Of a stretch of DNA of 43,650 bases, positions 31,851 to 40,856 are shown one piece after another; within the stretch, counting starts at the first letter, position 1, and each line of letters starts with the position of its first letter. The stretch covers positions 1 through 43,650 of the forward strand of contig CAYFTS010000084.1 of the NCBI GenBank assembly GCA_964346135.1, given 5' to 3'. The translations under genes and the position numbers were made by a program. This stretch comes from B1-G15 sp964346135. Its GTDB lineage: Archaea; Thermoproteota; Bathyarchaeia; Bathyarchaeales; Bathyarchaeaceae. Below the pieces are notes generated by a model that worked only from the letters and a program-made list of their open reading frames with translations, was not told the DNA's origin and did not search any database.

Positions 31851-32273
31851 TCAGATTACATAATATCTTAGGTAGAAAGAGATTCCAGAAATTATTGCAA
31901 TGAGCCATAATGCCGCTGTGAGTCGCATCCACATTCGCACGGTTCCAAATTTCTTGAAAACAAATGTGATACCTATGCCCTCGGCTAAAATTCCGAAGAG
32001 CACATGGATAGACGTTAATGGGAAACCTATTGTGGAGGGCTCATTCAAAACTGCGGAGAAATTCGTCACAAAAGAGGGAAGCATTACCAGTAAAATTCCT
32101 ATAGCGTTCAAAACAACCATTACAGTCATAACTTTTTCATGTGTCTTAAGGCCCTTCTCCGTTTTCTCTTTGCCAAACTTGACTCCAACAATGAGGATAA
32201 TGAGGATAATTAATTGAAGTAGCAAATTCAAGTCGGACGCGAGCGATGCTTGAGTTCCTAAAATTCCAGACAT
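31851..32273 (-). CDS. Four-helix membrane protein, DUF420-like
   Basis: The 140-residue product has four membrane segments (about 13-31, 45-68, 85-106, 112-134). The second segment starts with a His (KTHEKVM) and the third with a His (HVLFGIL), which resembles the DUF420/heme-binding four-helix pattern with paired histidines. Heme binding is only inferred. It converges on the TatD-linked radical SAM gene and is divergent from the 310-residue gene upstream. Confidence 0.65.
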   Translation of the reverse strand: MSGILGTQASLASDLNLLLQLIILIILIVGVKFGKEKTEKGLKTHEKVMTVMVVLNAIGILLVMLPSFVTNFSAVLNEPSTIGFPLTSIHVLFGILAEGIGITFVFKKFGTVRMWMRLTAALWLIAIISGISFYLRYYVI

Positions 32274-32296
32274 GACTTAAAAATAGACAGCATTTG

Positions 32297-32307
32297 TTTA
32301 TAAAATA
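32297..32307 (+). promoter_or_regulatory. TATA-like box upstream of the radical SAM pair
   Basis: TTTATAAAATA lies about 30-40 nt before the TTG start of the 310-residue gene, so it is well placed as the promoter of the two-gene unit. Confidence 0.5.
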
Positions 32308-32337
32308 TTTCATAACTAAAACAGCCCAGTCAAAAAA

Positions 32338-33270
32338 TTGAAAACTCTTAAAAACGTTCAAACACTACAAGTCTCTAAAGAACAACACAAGGAATTTTTT
32401 TCGATGCCATCAAACTCACCATTAACTATAAGACATGATTCTGAATTCTCAAATATCGATAAGTGTACGATTCTCCTTTCAGATTCTTTGGCCCTTAGGA
32501 TTTATTCAGACACGAAACCGCACAACTCACACATAGCTGATTTGCAAAAGGGCTTAATTTTGGTTCAAAAGGGAGTAGAAACGGTTGGGGAAGGAACGGG
32601 ATTCGGAGTTCCCGTTCTGCTGTATTCGGATGAAACCTATTTTTCAGGATCGTCTCACGTTTACCTATCTCGACAAAAGGATTTCAAAATTATTCGTAAA
32701 GAATTCTTTATGGATATGATTCAGAGAAAGATAATTAGAAAAGCCACATTGGAAAATCGAAAACTGCGCGCCGTACTAAGGTATCTGGCTGAAACCTATC
32801 AGAAGCACAGACACTTCCGACTTCTCATGCTGAAAAGCCTATCAAAGAGCATGGATATTCACACCAGTTTTGTAAAAACTCCTCCAGCAGGCAAGGTGAT
32901 TGTGATTTATGGCATAACTCAAGGTCACATCCAAGTGAAAACAGATTTCAACCTTCTGAGGAGAGAGAATCTTCAAAAGATTTTTGTGTTAAATGAACAA
33001 GGTTCAAGGTTTTTCAGAAGATACGTGGATTCAAACGGCACGAAATTGGTTGATAAACAAATCGGCGCTTGGGAGACAATTGAAACTGGATGGGCAAGCA
33101 TAACGGATCTACAAGGCAGAGTTGGCTTCCGTTTATGGAAGGCAAAGAACACCACATTACGTAGAGGCAGAGAGTTTCTAAAGAATTATAGAGACTGGAT
33201 TGGGCTAGACTACGAAATCAACCCGAAAAACGCTGTCTTTGAATACGAAATTGAAATTTTGGGGGCATAA
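32338..33270 (+). CDS. Unrecognised protein paired with a B12-radical SAM enzyme
   Basis: The 310-residue product is soluble, with a mixed alpha/beta composition. The N-terminal part (about 30-110) contains IADLQKGLILVQKGVETVGEG and GVPVLLYSDETYFSGSS, a pattern suggesting a beta-rich, possibly ligand-binding domain. The middle is helical and basic. The end has LRRGREFLKNYRDWIGLDYE. It is separated from the B12-binding radical SAM gene by 9 nt, so the two are cotranscribed. TTG 32338 is used; ATG 32404 is in frame. No catalytic motif is recognised. Confidence 0.7.
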   Translation: MKTLKNVQTLQVSKEQHKEFFSMPSNSPLTIRHDSEFSNIDKCTILLSDSLALRIYSDTKPHNSHIADLQKGLILVQKGVETVGEGTGFGVPVLLYSDETYFSGSSHVYLSRQKDFKIIRKEFFMDMIQRKIIRKATLENRKLRAVLRYLAETYQKHRHFRLLMLKSLSKSMDIHTSFVKTPPAGKVIVIYGITQGHIQVKTDFNLLRRENLQKIFVLNEQGSRFFRRYVDSNGTKLVDKQIGAWETIETGWASITDLQGRVGFRLWKAKNTTLRRGREFLKNYRDWIGLDYEINPKNAVFEYEIEILGA

Positions 33271-33279
33271 CCAGCTGAA

Positions 33280-34638
33280 ATGACAACTGTGACACTGGTT
33301 TACCCCTATTTTCAGCCTTTTAACGACAAGTCAATTTTTAGGTTTCAACCATTAGGATTGGGCTACATAGCTGCCTACCTGAAACAGAACAACATCTCAG
33401 TTGGCTTAGTAGATTGCACTTTCCTCAGCCAACAAGAAGCGCTAGAAAAAGCTAGGCGTTCAGACCCAAAAATAATTGGAATTTACTCAATGTTTTCAAT
33501 GAAAAACAAAACCATGCAAATCGCTAAACTCCTTAAAGAAAACTGCGACCTGCTTGTTGCTGGAGGCCCACTGCCTACATTGAACCCAGAGGATTTTCTT
33601 CAAGACTTTGATATCGTCGTTACTGGCGAAGGGGAAGAAACAATGCTTGAACTCGTCCGTGAAGTGGAGAAAGACGCCGATTTATCAAGTGTAAGAGGAA
33701 TCGCCTACAAAGAGAAAAACAAAATGAAACTTACTCCTCCAAGAGAATTAATTCAAAACTTGGACAGTATACCGTTTCCTGCTAGAGAATTGTTTGACAA
33801 CCAAACTTACAAGGATCATTTTTTAAGAAAATTTGGTTACACAATTACATCGCTGATAACATCTAGAGGCTGTCCCTTCAACTGCGACTTCTGCAGCCAA
33901 CCGATCTTTGGCAATAAGTTCAGAACCAGGTCAGCAACGAATATTGTAGACGAGATAGAAACGGTGCATGCACTTGGATACGAGAGAATATGGTTCGCTG
34001 ACGACTGTTTCACTTTAAGCCGTAAAAGACTCATTGATATATGCAACGAAATCATTAAACGACGCATAAAAATCGATTGGGAATGCTTGTCAAGAGTGGA
34101 CACAGTAGACGGAGAAATAACAGAGAAGATGAAGCAGGCTGGATGTGTACGCGTGTTTTTCGGCATAGAATCTGGAAACGACTCAATTCTGGCTTTGATG
34201 AATAAACAAGTAACAACCAAACAGGCCAAAGAAGCGGTGCACGTGACTAAACAGTCTGGAATTCAAGTTGGCGCCTTTTTCATCCTTGGTTATCCTGGCG
34301 AAACCGACGAGACTGTTTTAGACACGGTGAGGTTTTCGTCTTCGCTTCCTTTAGATTATCTTTCTTTTACTTTTCCCTATCCTATTTCTGGAACACGTCT
34401 CTATGAAAGAATGAAAGACAAAATGATAGTTGACAACTGGGAAGAACCTAAACACTTACGCCTAACAGAGCATAAACTGCTGTATCGCTCATCATTTTCT
34501 GAAGCTAAACTTACATTTGCCATGCTGAAAGCTACTGTGCAGTTTAGGTTGAAGAGATATTTGGGAACTCGCATCTATAACTTGATAGTTCTTCCCTTTG
34601 AACGTCTGACAGACTTTGCGTTCAAACTTATGCGTTGA
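33280..34638 (+). CDS. B12-binding radical SAM protein
   Basis: The 452-residue protein has an N-terminal cobalamin-binding domain (about 1-130; FQPLGLGYIAAYLKQ and VTGEGEETM are typical) and a radical SAM barrel with Cys198-x3-Cys202-x2-Cys205 in TSRGCPFNCDFCSQ. The classical DxHxxG motif is absent, as usual in this class. The conserved FFGIESGNDSIL and GAFFILGYPGETDET follow. Members methylate or modify unreactive carbons in lipids, peptides or antibiotics. The partner gene immediately upstream probably shares its pathway, but no substrate is apparent. Confidence 0.93.
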   Translation: MTTVTLVYPYFQPFNDKSIFRFQPLGLGYIAAYLKQNNISVGLVDCTFLSQQEALEKARRSDPKIIGIYSMFSMKNKTMQIAKLLKENCDLLVAGGPLPTLNPEDFLQDFDIVVTGEGEETMLELVREVEKDADLSSVRGIAYKEKNKMKLTPPRELIQNLDSIPFPARELFDNQTYKDHFLRKFGYTITSLITSRGCPFNCDFCSQPIFGNKFRTRSATNIVDEIETVHALGYERIWFADDCFTLSRKRLIDICNEIIKRRIKIDWECLSRVDTVDGEITEKMKQAGCVRVFFGIESGNDSILALMNKQVTTKQAKEAVHVTKQSGIQVGAFFILGYPGETDETVLDTVRFSSSLPLDYLSFTFPYPISGTRLYERMKDKMIVDNWEEPKHLRLTEHKLLYRSSFSEAKLTFAMLKATVQFRLKRYLGTRIYNLIVLPFERLTDFAFKLMR

Positions 34639-34702
34639 TTTTCAGCCAGCTACTCCCCGCGCGAAATGAAAGATTCCTTGACACAGAATATAGTTTCACT
34701 TA

Positions 34703-34963
34703 TTAACCAGTTTTTTGTTGCTTCTCCGTGCCTCGAGTGCAGAAATACTCTGTTGTAAAGTTCATTTTTTCATAGACGGGACAGGAGGGGCAAATGCACC
34801 CTACATCATCCTTTATCTTCTTACTTTTCCCTCTTGTTGCAAAACAGTAAGCGATGTAGTCGTCCGCCACCCCAAGTGCCAAGTATGTCGGACAACCTTC
34901 ACAGATACACATGGACTCAACTTCCTTTAACATCTTTTCCATCGATTCAGGACGCGCTTCCAT
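34703..34963 (-). CDS. DUF2769 protein
   Basis: The 86-residue product has Cys pairs spaced as in the archaeal DUF2769 family: CICEGCPTY at about 18-26, FATRGKS around 41-47, CICPSCPVY at about 56-64 and a final FCTRG. The duplicated CxxC-P-[TV]Y motif implies metal or Fe-S binding. It stands between the B12 radical SAM gene and the endonuclease III gene. Function is unknown. Confidence 0.85.
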   Translation of the reverse strand: MEARPESMEKMLKEVESMCICEGCPTYLALGVADDYIAYCFATRGKSKKIKDDVGCICPSCPVYEKMNFTTEYFCTRGTEKQQKTG

Positions 34964-35009
34964 ACCTATTAGACCTCCATTAATTCATACAAACCATTAG
35001 CTTAATAGC

Positions 35010-35714
35010 CTAACGCTTATCCTCCTGGTCAAAAGTGAAGGCTGAGGGACAAAGCTTGTTCAACACACAGATTTCACACTGAGGTTTCTTTGCCATGCAG
35101 ATTCTTCTACCGTGAAAAATCAGTAAGTCCGTTATTCTCGTCCACTCGGTTTTTGGAACTATTTCCATCAAATCCCTTTCTATTTTATTCGGATCTTCAT
35201 GCTCCGAAAGCCCCAGTCTTTTGTTGAGTCTGCGAACATGAGTATCCACCGCTATCCCTTCAACAACACCATAAATATTTGACAAGACAATATTCGCTGT
35301 CTTTCTTGCAACCCCAGGCAACTCAAGCATATCCTCCATCGTTTTCGGAACCTTCGAGTTGAACTTTTCAACCAGAATTTGGCAACATTTCTTAATGTTT
35401 TTGGCCTTGTTTCTGTAAAAGCCAGTTGGTCTTATATCCTCTTCGAGTTCCTCTAAATCCGCATTGGCATAGTCTTCTACCTTTCTGTACTTTTTGAAGA
35501 GCGTCTTTGTGACAATATTTACTCTTTTGTCGGTGCATTGAGCGGAGAGGATGGTGGCAACTAAGAGTTCCAGAGGGTTTGTGTAGTTTAGAGCTATTTT
35601 TGCGTCTGGATGTTCCTTTTCCAACAGTTCAATTATTTTTAACACTCTAGTTTTATTGTTAACTTTCATATCGATGGATTTCGATTTTTCTTTCATTGCA
35701 ACATTTTCCCTCAC
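35010..35714 (-). CDS. nth: Endonuclease III
   Basis: Endonuclease III removes oxidised pyrimidines from DNA and cuts the abasic site. The 234-residue form shows the helix-hairpin-helix LPGVARKTA at 132-140 with catalytic Lys138, the catalytic Asp157 (AVDTHV), and the 4Fe-4S ligands Cys206, 213, 216 and 222 (C-x6-C-x2-C-x5-C). The first 6-16 residues are probably not translated: ATG 35696 or 35669 are better starts. It follows the DUF1122 gene by 6 nt, so the two are probably cotranscribed. Confidence 0.95.
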   Translation of the reverse strand: MRENVAMKEKSKSIDMKVNNKTRVLKIIELLEKEHPDAKIALNYTNPLELLVATILSAQCTDKRVNIVTKTLFKKYRKVEDYANADLEELEEDIRPTGFYRNKAKNIKKCCQILVEKFNSKVPKTMEDMLELPGVARKTANIVLSNIYGVVEGIAVDTHVRRLNKRLGLSEHEDPNKIERDLMEIVPKTEWTRITDLLIFHGRRICMAKKPQCEICVLNKLCPSAFTFDQEDKR

Positions 35715-35720
35715 ACAACT

Positions 35721-36383
35721 TCAACTTGTGGAAATCTCTCTTCCTATATCTTTCAACACGACCTTTGCTCTTTTTTTAGCGTCCAGAAAAAGTTTTTCCT
35801 TCCTTTTCTCTTTCCTCAAGAAATCAGTCAGTTCCTTCCGTGTTTCAAGCAGGTCCTTCTTTTTCTCTTCTTCGTCCAAAGGTTTGTCGCCTTGCAGTTT
35901 TACGTCTCCCTCCCAAAAGCCCTCAGCGAAGTACCAGTCCTTGAAACACGTATATCCTGATTTCCATAACAAATATCCGATGGGAGTAGCTGGGGCTGGA
36001 ACACCTTGCTCCAAGCCTTTTCTTGTTTCTTCATGGTTCACGTAAATCACCATGATGTGAGTGCTTTGGGGAAGAAGAGCTGAAAGATGTTTGAACAATT
36101 TCTCGTCTAACCTTCTCTCAGAAAGGTCTATCCTCTTTGAGGATTCAAACTTCACATGTGGATAATAGTATATTTCTAACCAAGGCTTATAGAACTCTCC
36201 TCTCCCTGAAAAATACTTACCGCTCACAATAGAATTTTCAGACATCTCCCCGTCAACAGTTTTCAAGTATAGTTCAAAGTTAGTTTCTTCTACGAACCGT
36301 CCCCGAGAAATATTGTCCACGTGGAGGACAAAACCATTCAGTTTTTTTCCTTCGATTGAAGAAATAAATTTTTTATTCACCAT
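35721..36383 (-). CDS. DUF1122 family protein
   Basis: The 220-residue product matches archaeal DUF1122 (from memory): an alpha/beta core with YKPWLEIYYYPHVKF at about 65-79 and MVIYVNHEETRKGLEQGVPA at about 110-129, then a Trp/aromatic stretch (LLWKSGYTCFKDWYFAEGFW) and a charged C-terminal coiled helix. The structure of a family member resembles an acyltransferase-like fold, but activity is unknown. It precedes endonuclease III on the same strand. Confidence 0.82.
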   Translation of the reverse strand: MVNKKFISSIEGKKLNGFVLHVDNISRGRFVEETNFELYLKTVDGEMSENSIVSGKYFSGRGEFYKPWLEIYYYPHVKFESSKRIDLSERRLDEKLFKHLSALLPQSTHIMVIYVNHEETRKGLEQGVPAPATPIGYLLWKSGYTCFKDWYFAEGFWEGDVKLQGDKPLDEEEKKKDLLETRKELTDFLRKEKRKEKLFLDAKKRAKVVLKDIGREISTS

Positions 36384-36438
36384 TCATATCATCTTGGCAT
36401 CGATCTAAAACCATTATCAATTTTTAGTCTCAACAGTT

Positions 36439-38178
36439 TCACGATTTTTGCAGTTCAATTTTTTTAGCTATCCCTTCCGGCTCATCAACAGAGGTGCAGG
36501 TTCCTTCGAAGCAAACATACGCCTTCGGTGTTTTAGTGGCTGGATATTTCAGTTCTGTCAGCCTCTCAATGTCAGCGTCGGGATCTAAGATTTCGATTAC
36601 TTTCAGAGGGTTGTAAACTCTTAAACTTTCGTTTAGGAATCGACGGGTTACTGAATCTGTTTTAGAACCCACTATGTATATCTGCATTGGTCGCAGGTAC
36701 AATTCAACAGCAAGACCGTAAGCGGCTGCATTGATGCCGTATCTTTGATAGCTTAAGGCAAAATGCTCCAAGGTTCTTCTAGCCGATTCCAAATATTTTT
36801 CCTTACCCGTTAAGTAGTGGAGTCTCAGGAAAGCATCGGCGGCTACGCTGTTTTCGTCAAAGGGCTTGACCGAAGCTTTCAAGGCTCCTAGAGCTTCAGT
36901 ATTTTTAGGTCTATCATAGAAACCTCCAGAATCATTCCACAAGTTGTTGAGCGCGAATTTGGCGATGCTTTCTGCGTAATTCAAGAATTTTCTATCCGAG
37001 GTTGACTGATAGGTGTCTATTAGGCACTTTATCATGGAAGCTTGGTCTATGAGTAAGCCAGGTAGATGTCTTTTGCCACTAAAGTAATGGTGATACATTC
37101 CCTTTCGTGGACTGAAACTCTTTTCAAGCAAAAGGTCAACTGTTCGTAGCGCAAAATTCCGATAGGATAAATTCTCAAGCACCACTGAAGCTAAAAGATA
37201 TGCTGAGCTCATCAAGGCGTTCCAGCTTGTGTAAAGAGTTTTGTCAATTCTCGGGGATGTTCTCTTCGAACGTTCTGAGCGGTTTAGTTTGTAGTATTCT
37301 TCATCAGCATCTTGGCTACCGTAAAATCCACCGTTGTCTTGGTCACTGAGATTAACATCAACGTATCTGAGGATTCCATGAGCAGTCTCTTTAAAGACCT
37401 CTTCCCCAGTAACCTGATAGGCTTCTAAATAATTGACAAGCAACTTGGCGTTGTCTTCACACATCTTTTCGTAGTGGGGAATGCTCCAGTCTCTTGTGGT
37501 GGAGTAGCGGAAAAAACCTCCTTCCTCCTTATCATAGATGTCACTGGCACTCATCGTTTGCAGAGTTTTCGTTACGATGTTTAAGAGGGCTTTATGTCCC
37601 TGTATATGATATTCTAGGAGTGCCAACGTCAACGCTCTGCTCTGAGGGAATTTAGGTGCATTGCCAAAGCCTCCATGCAACGAATCAAAACTGGACGCGA
37701 TTTCTAATGTCAAATTGTCAATGGTGGACTGGAAGAACTGGTTATCCACTTCATTTTCTATTGATGGCGTTTTTATCTCTTCTTTTTCTAATTCCTTCAA
37801 TTTGGCTTTGATGTCATCTTTATTTTCTTTATAGAAGCGACTTACGCGTTGAAGCAAAGGTTTCATCTGTTGTGGTGGAATGTATGTGGCGCCCGTGATC
37901 ACCTCTCCATTAGGAGTTAAGAAGGCCACGGTGGGCCAGCCGCCCATGTTGTATCGCTTGTCAATGTCTGGTCGCTGGTCTCTGTCCACCCTAATCGGCA
38001 CGTAATGTTCCTCAATTAGTTTTGCGACTTCTTTGTTAGAGTACGTTGTCTCATCCATGACGTGGCACCAGTGACACCAAACTGCACTGATGGCTAAGAG
38101 AATAGGCCTATCCAGTTCCTTTGCCTTCTTGAAGGCTTTTTTATTCCATGACATCCATGAAACCTTTGTCTCACGCAA
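36439..38178 (-). CDS. Thioredoxin-domain protein, YyaL/SPATA20 type
   Basis: The 579-residue product belongs to the DUF255 family: an N-terminal thioredoxin domain with WCHWCH (Cys35, Cys38) followed by an (alpha/alpha)6 barrel related to N-acylglucosamine epimerases and other glycosyl enzymes. GGWPTVAFLTPNGE marks the thioredoxin end, and DQDNGGFYGSQDADEEYY lies in the barrel. Full-length members are about 650-690 residues, so this is a shorter variant. Its substrate is unknown. Confidence 0.92.
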   Translation of the reverse strand: MRETKVSWMSWNKKAFKKAKELDRPILLAISAVWCHWCHVMDETTYSNKEVAKLIEEHYVPIRVDRDQRPDIDKRYNMGGWPTVAFLTPNGEVITGATYIPPQQMKPLLQRVSRFYKENKDDIKAKLKELEKEEIKTPSIENEVDNQFFQSTIDNLTLEIASSFDSLHGGFGNAPKFPQSRALTLALLEYHIQGHKALLNIVTKTLQTMSASDIYDKEEGGFFRYSTTRDWSIPHYEKMCEDNAKLLVNYLEAYQVTGEEVFKETAHGILRYVDVNLSDQDNGGFYGSQDADEEYYKLNRSERSKRTSPRIDKTLYTSWNALMSSAYLLASVVLENLSYRNFALRTVDLLLEKSFSPRKGMYHHYFSGKRHLPGLLIDQASMIKCLIDTYQSTSDRKFLNYAESIAKFALNNLWNDSGGFYDRPKNTEALGALKASVKPFDENSVAADAFLRLHYLTGKEKYLESARRTLEHFALSYQRYGINAAAYGLAVELYLRPMQIYIVGSKTDSVTRRFLNESLRVYNPLKVIEILDPDADIERLTELKYPATKTPKAYVCFEGTCTSVDEPEGIAKKIELQKS

Positions 38179-38291
38179 AAAACATAACCTCCCTAATGCT
38201 TACCATAAACGTTGTTGTCATCATCAAAGTTGCTACTTAATAAAAAAGAAAGGAAACGACTGGCAAGGTTTTTAACATTGTTATGAAGAGG

Positions 38292-38714
38292 CTAAACGAG
38301 TAGGGTTATGTCTGCATCTGAAGCAAGGTCAAGGAAAGCTGCCGCACCAGCGATCTGATCTACCTCAGGAATTAAGTCTTCTTTCTTTACACCAAACATC
38401 TCCATGGTTGGGCTGCAAGCGTATATTTTCAACAGTCCCGATGCCTTCATTCTTTTGAGCATGTCATATGGTGTGGGATAGTTCATTTCCTTAAGCTTCT
38501 TTTTCAGTTGTCCTTCCAAGTGTTTGTATGTGGCAGGTAATCCAGCTTTTTCGAGGGCTCCCTTCTTAAGCATAGTGAGTCCCCAGAATGTGAAGTAGAG
38601 GTGAGCCTCCATGTCCATGGCGGTTGCAGTGGTGCCGAGTATGAAAGCGCAGAGGATTTTGTCTAAAGTGCCGCTGTGAACTATTAGCGCCAGCTTCTTC
38701 TTTTTTTCGGGCAT
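38292..38714 (-). CDS. DsrE/DsrF-like small protein
   Basis: The 140-residue product resembles the DsrE/F/DrsH fold family: KLALIVHSGTLDKILCAFILGTTA near 7-30, an internal MDMEAHLYFTFWGL block near 33-46, and IYACSPTMEMFGV near 97-109 with a candidate reactive Cys. Members shuttle sulfur or act as redox accessory proteins. It lies just downstream of the AOR gene on the same strand, with 105 nt between. Confidence 0.85.
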   Translation of the reverse strand: MPEKKKKLALIVHSGTLDKILCAFILGTTATAMDMEAHLYFTFWGLTMLKKGALEKAGLPATYKHLEGQLKKKLKEMNYPTPYDMLKRMKASGLLKIYACSPTMEMFGVKKEDLIPEVDQIAGAAAFLDLASDADITLLV

Positions 38715-38819
38715 AAATTTTCACTCCTTTTGTAGGTTTTCAAAATTTTCGAATATAAATTATGCTATAACACTGTTATAAACCTTTTGAAGCTAAATAA
38801 AGAAGTGTCAACCTCACTC

Positions 38820-40703
38820 TTAGTGACCCGCACCTATTTCTTCAGCAATTTCAGGCAGCCCAAGAGCCACTAGTTTCGCTTCAGTTGGAACCCCGTCCTC
38901 CGACCATCCTCGGGCTTGGTAATAATCATCTAACATTCTTTCCAGTTCCTTTGGTTTAACGTAGCTTCCTTTCGATTTACCTTTAGGTATGGGTTCCGTC
39001 AAAACTCTGTAGGGTAGTGTGTCGTACTTCCTTCCAAAGCCTTCTCTCGCGTTAAACGCTCGTTGGATGTTATAGACTCTTTCACCGATCATTAGAAGCT
39101 CGGATACATCCATGTTCATTCCAGTTACTGCCTTCACCATTTCTGGAAAGGCTTCAACATAAAACATGTGCCTCGAGAACTTACACACTCCAAGAATGTC
39201 ATAAACTGCCATCAAGTCTTGATGAATTTTAACTTCAAAACCCTTATTTTCAGCAGAAAACCTGTTGACGCCAGAAAATCTCCACCATTTTCCCACAAGC
39301 TCTGTTCCATACACTCCAGCGGTTAAGTGGTCTCCTCCCCTCACGGACACGGCGGAAGCTAATGCCATACCCTTCATACCTCTCAAATCATATGCTGGCA
39401 ACTCCAAACCCTTAGAATGAATAGCAAATTTCTCGGAACCTTTGCCCAATCTTTCGCTTGCCGCCTTCACGCCATCAGCTAAGAGTTGTCCGATCTTTCC
39501 TTTTCTGAGAGCCATTGCTTTCAGGACTTCTAGAGTTGCTTCAACATCACCGAACTGGAGTTCAACGCCGTCTAAGTCTTCTTTATTCAACAAGCCTTTA
39601 TCAAAGGCCTCCATGGCCCATGAAATCGTTAATCCCGCTGACAAGGCGTCTAATCCATAGAGGTCACAGACTAGATGGAGTTTACACAGAGCTTCTACAT
39701 CATCGATTTCCAAGTTTCCTCCTAAAGAATAGATGATTTCAAACTCGGGACCATCAAGCTCTGTTCCAGCGTACTTTCCCTCTGTAATCCTAACGATTCT
39801 TCCGCAAGGTTTTGTGCAGTTAGGACACGGTCTATTCCTCACCGTGTAGATGGGCGTCCAATAATAGGGATCAAGCTTAGACAATTCTTTTTCTTTGAGT
39901 TTGTCAAAGGATTTGTGGAAGTATCCCTGTTGCCAGTTGCGGCTAGGAAATACTCCCTTATCCCTATTAATCCAGTCGTAGAATTCTGCTGTGCCATATT
40001 TGATGTCCAACTTAGAGGCTGGATGCTCTCGAAGAATTTTGCTCCACTTGACTATTACACTCCTTAAATCGTCCCAATCAGCAACCTCAACTTTTGAAGT
40101 CCCCTTTGCAACCATGCCCTTCAGTTTTTTAGACCCCATCACCGCGCCCAAACCGGTCCTCGCAGCCTGTCTCTCCTCACAATCTATATCAGCTATCAAA
40201 GAAAGGTTCTCGCCCGCGGGACCTATGACAGCGGTGGAGGCTTTATCGTATCTACTCTTCAGTGTTTGAGCTACTTCACGAACGTTTTTGCCCCAAAGAC
40301 CATTGGCATCTTCAATTTCAACTTTTTCGTCATCAATACATATGACAACAGGGTCAACACTTTTTCCCTCAACAATTAAAAGATCGTAACCAGCTTTCTT
40401 TAATGCAAATCCAAATGATGCTCCGGCTACAGCCCGTCCGAAGACTCTTGTTAGGGGTGATCTTGATATGAAGACGGTTTTAGACGCTGTGGGAATGCCA
40501 GTTGCGGCTAAAAGCCCTGGAGCAACTATGAGCTTGTTTTCTGGACTTAAAGGGTCAAAGTGTTTTAACTCTTGATATAGTACCCAACTGGCAAAGCCCA
40601 TCCCGCCAAGAAACCTTTTGGGAAAATCTTTGGGAATCTCTTCTCTCCTAACTGTGCTGTCAGAGAGGTTTACTTTTAGAAACTTACCAGCATATCCCTT
40701 CAT
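38820..40703 (-). CDS. Aldehyde ferredoxin oxidoreductase family
   Basis: AOR-family enzymes hold a tungsten- or molybdenum-bis-pyranopterin and reduce ferredoxin while oxidising aldehydes. The 627-residue protein shows the N-terminal domain (GYAGKFLKVNLS, ASFGFALKKAGYD), the 4Fe-4S ligands Cys293, Cys296, Cys300 and Cys507 (CPNCTKPC and GVCKFSR), and the pterin-binding DLYGLD at 347-352. Length is typical (about 600-630). No cofactor-synthesis genes are nearby. A DsrE-like gene follows. Confidence 0.95.
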   Translation of the reverse strand: MKGYAGKFLKVNLSDSTVRREEIPKDFPKRFLGGMGFASWVLYQELKHFDPLSPENKLIVAPGLLAATGIPTASKTVFISRSPLTRVFGRAVAGASFGFALKKAGYDLLIVEGKSVDPVVICIDDEKVEIEDANGLWGKNVREVAQTLKSRYDKASTAVIGPAGENLSLIADIDCEERQAARTGLGAVMGSKKLKGMVAKGTSKVEVADWDDLRSVIVKWSKILREHPASKLDIKYGTAEFYDWINRDKGVFPSRNWQQGYFHKSFDKLKEKELSKLDPYYWTPIYTVRNRPCPNCTKPCGRIVRITEGKYAGTELDGPEFEIIYSLGGNLEIDDVEALCKLHLVCDLYGLDALSAGLTISWAMEAFDKGLLNKEDLDGVELQFGDVEATLEVLKAMALRKGKIGQLLADGVKAASERLGKGSEKFAIHSKGLELPAYDLRGMKGMALASAVSVRGGDHLTAGVYGTELVGKWWRFSGVNRFSAENKGFEVKIHQDLMAVYDILGVCKFSRHMFYVEAFPEMVKAVTGMNMDVSELLMIGERVYNIQRAFNAREGFGRKYDTLPYRVLTEPIPKGKSKGSYVKPKELERMLDDYYQARGWSEDGVPTEAKLVALGLPEIAEEIGAGH

Positions 40704-40856
40704 CTTTCTCCCTCATCTGAACTGTACTACATGTTCTATCTACTTTAACTTTCAATTATTTTTTCTCTTTTTTGGAACGAATTAAGTTTATGTGTAATAG
40801 AGAAAGACATTTTAGCAACGGCAAAACATGACTAAATTGGGTTTAAATGTGGCAGC

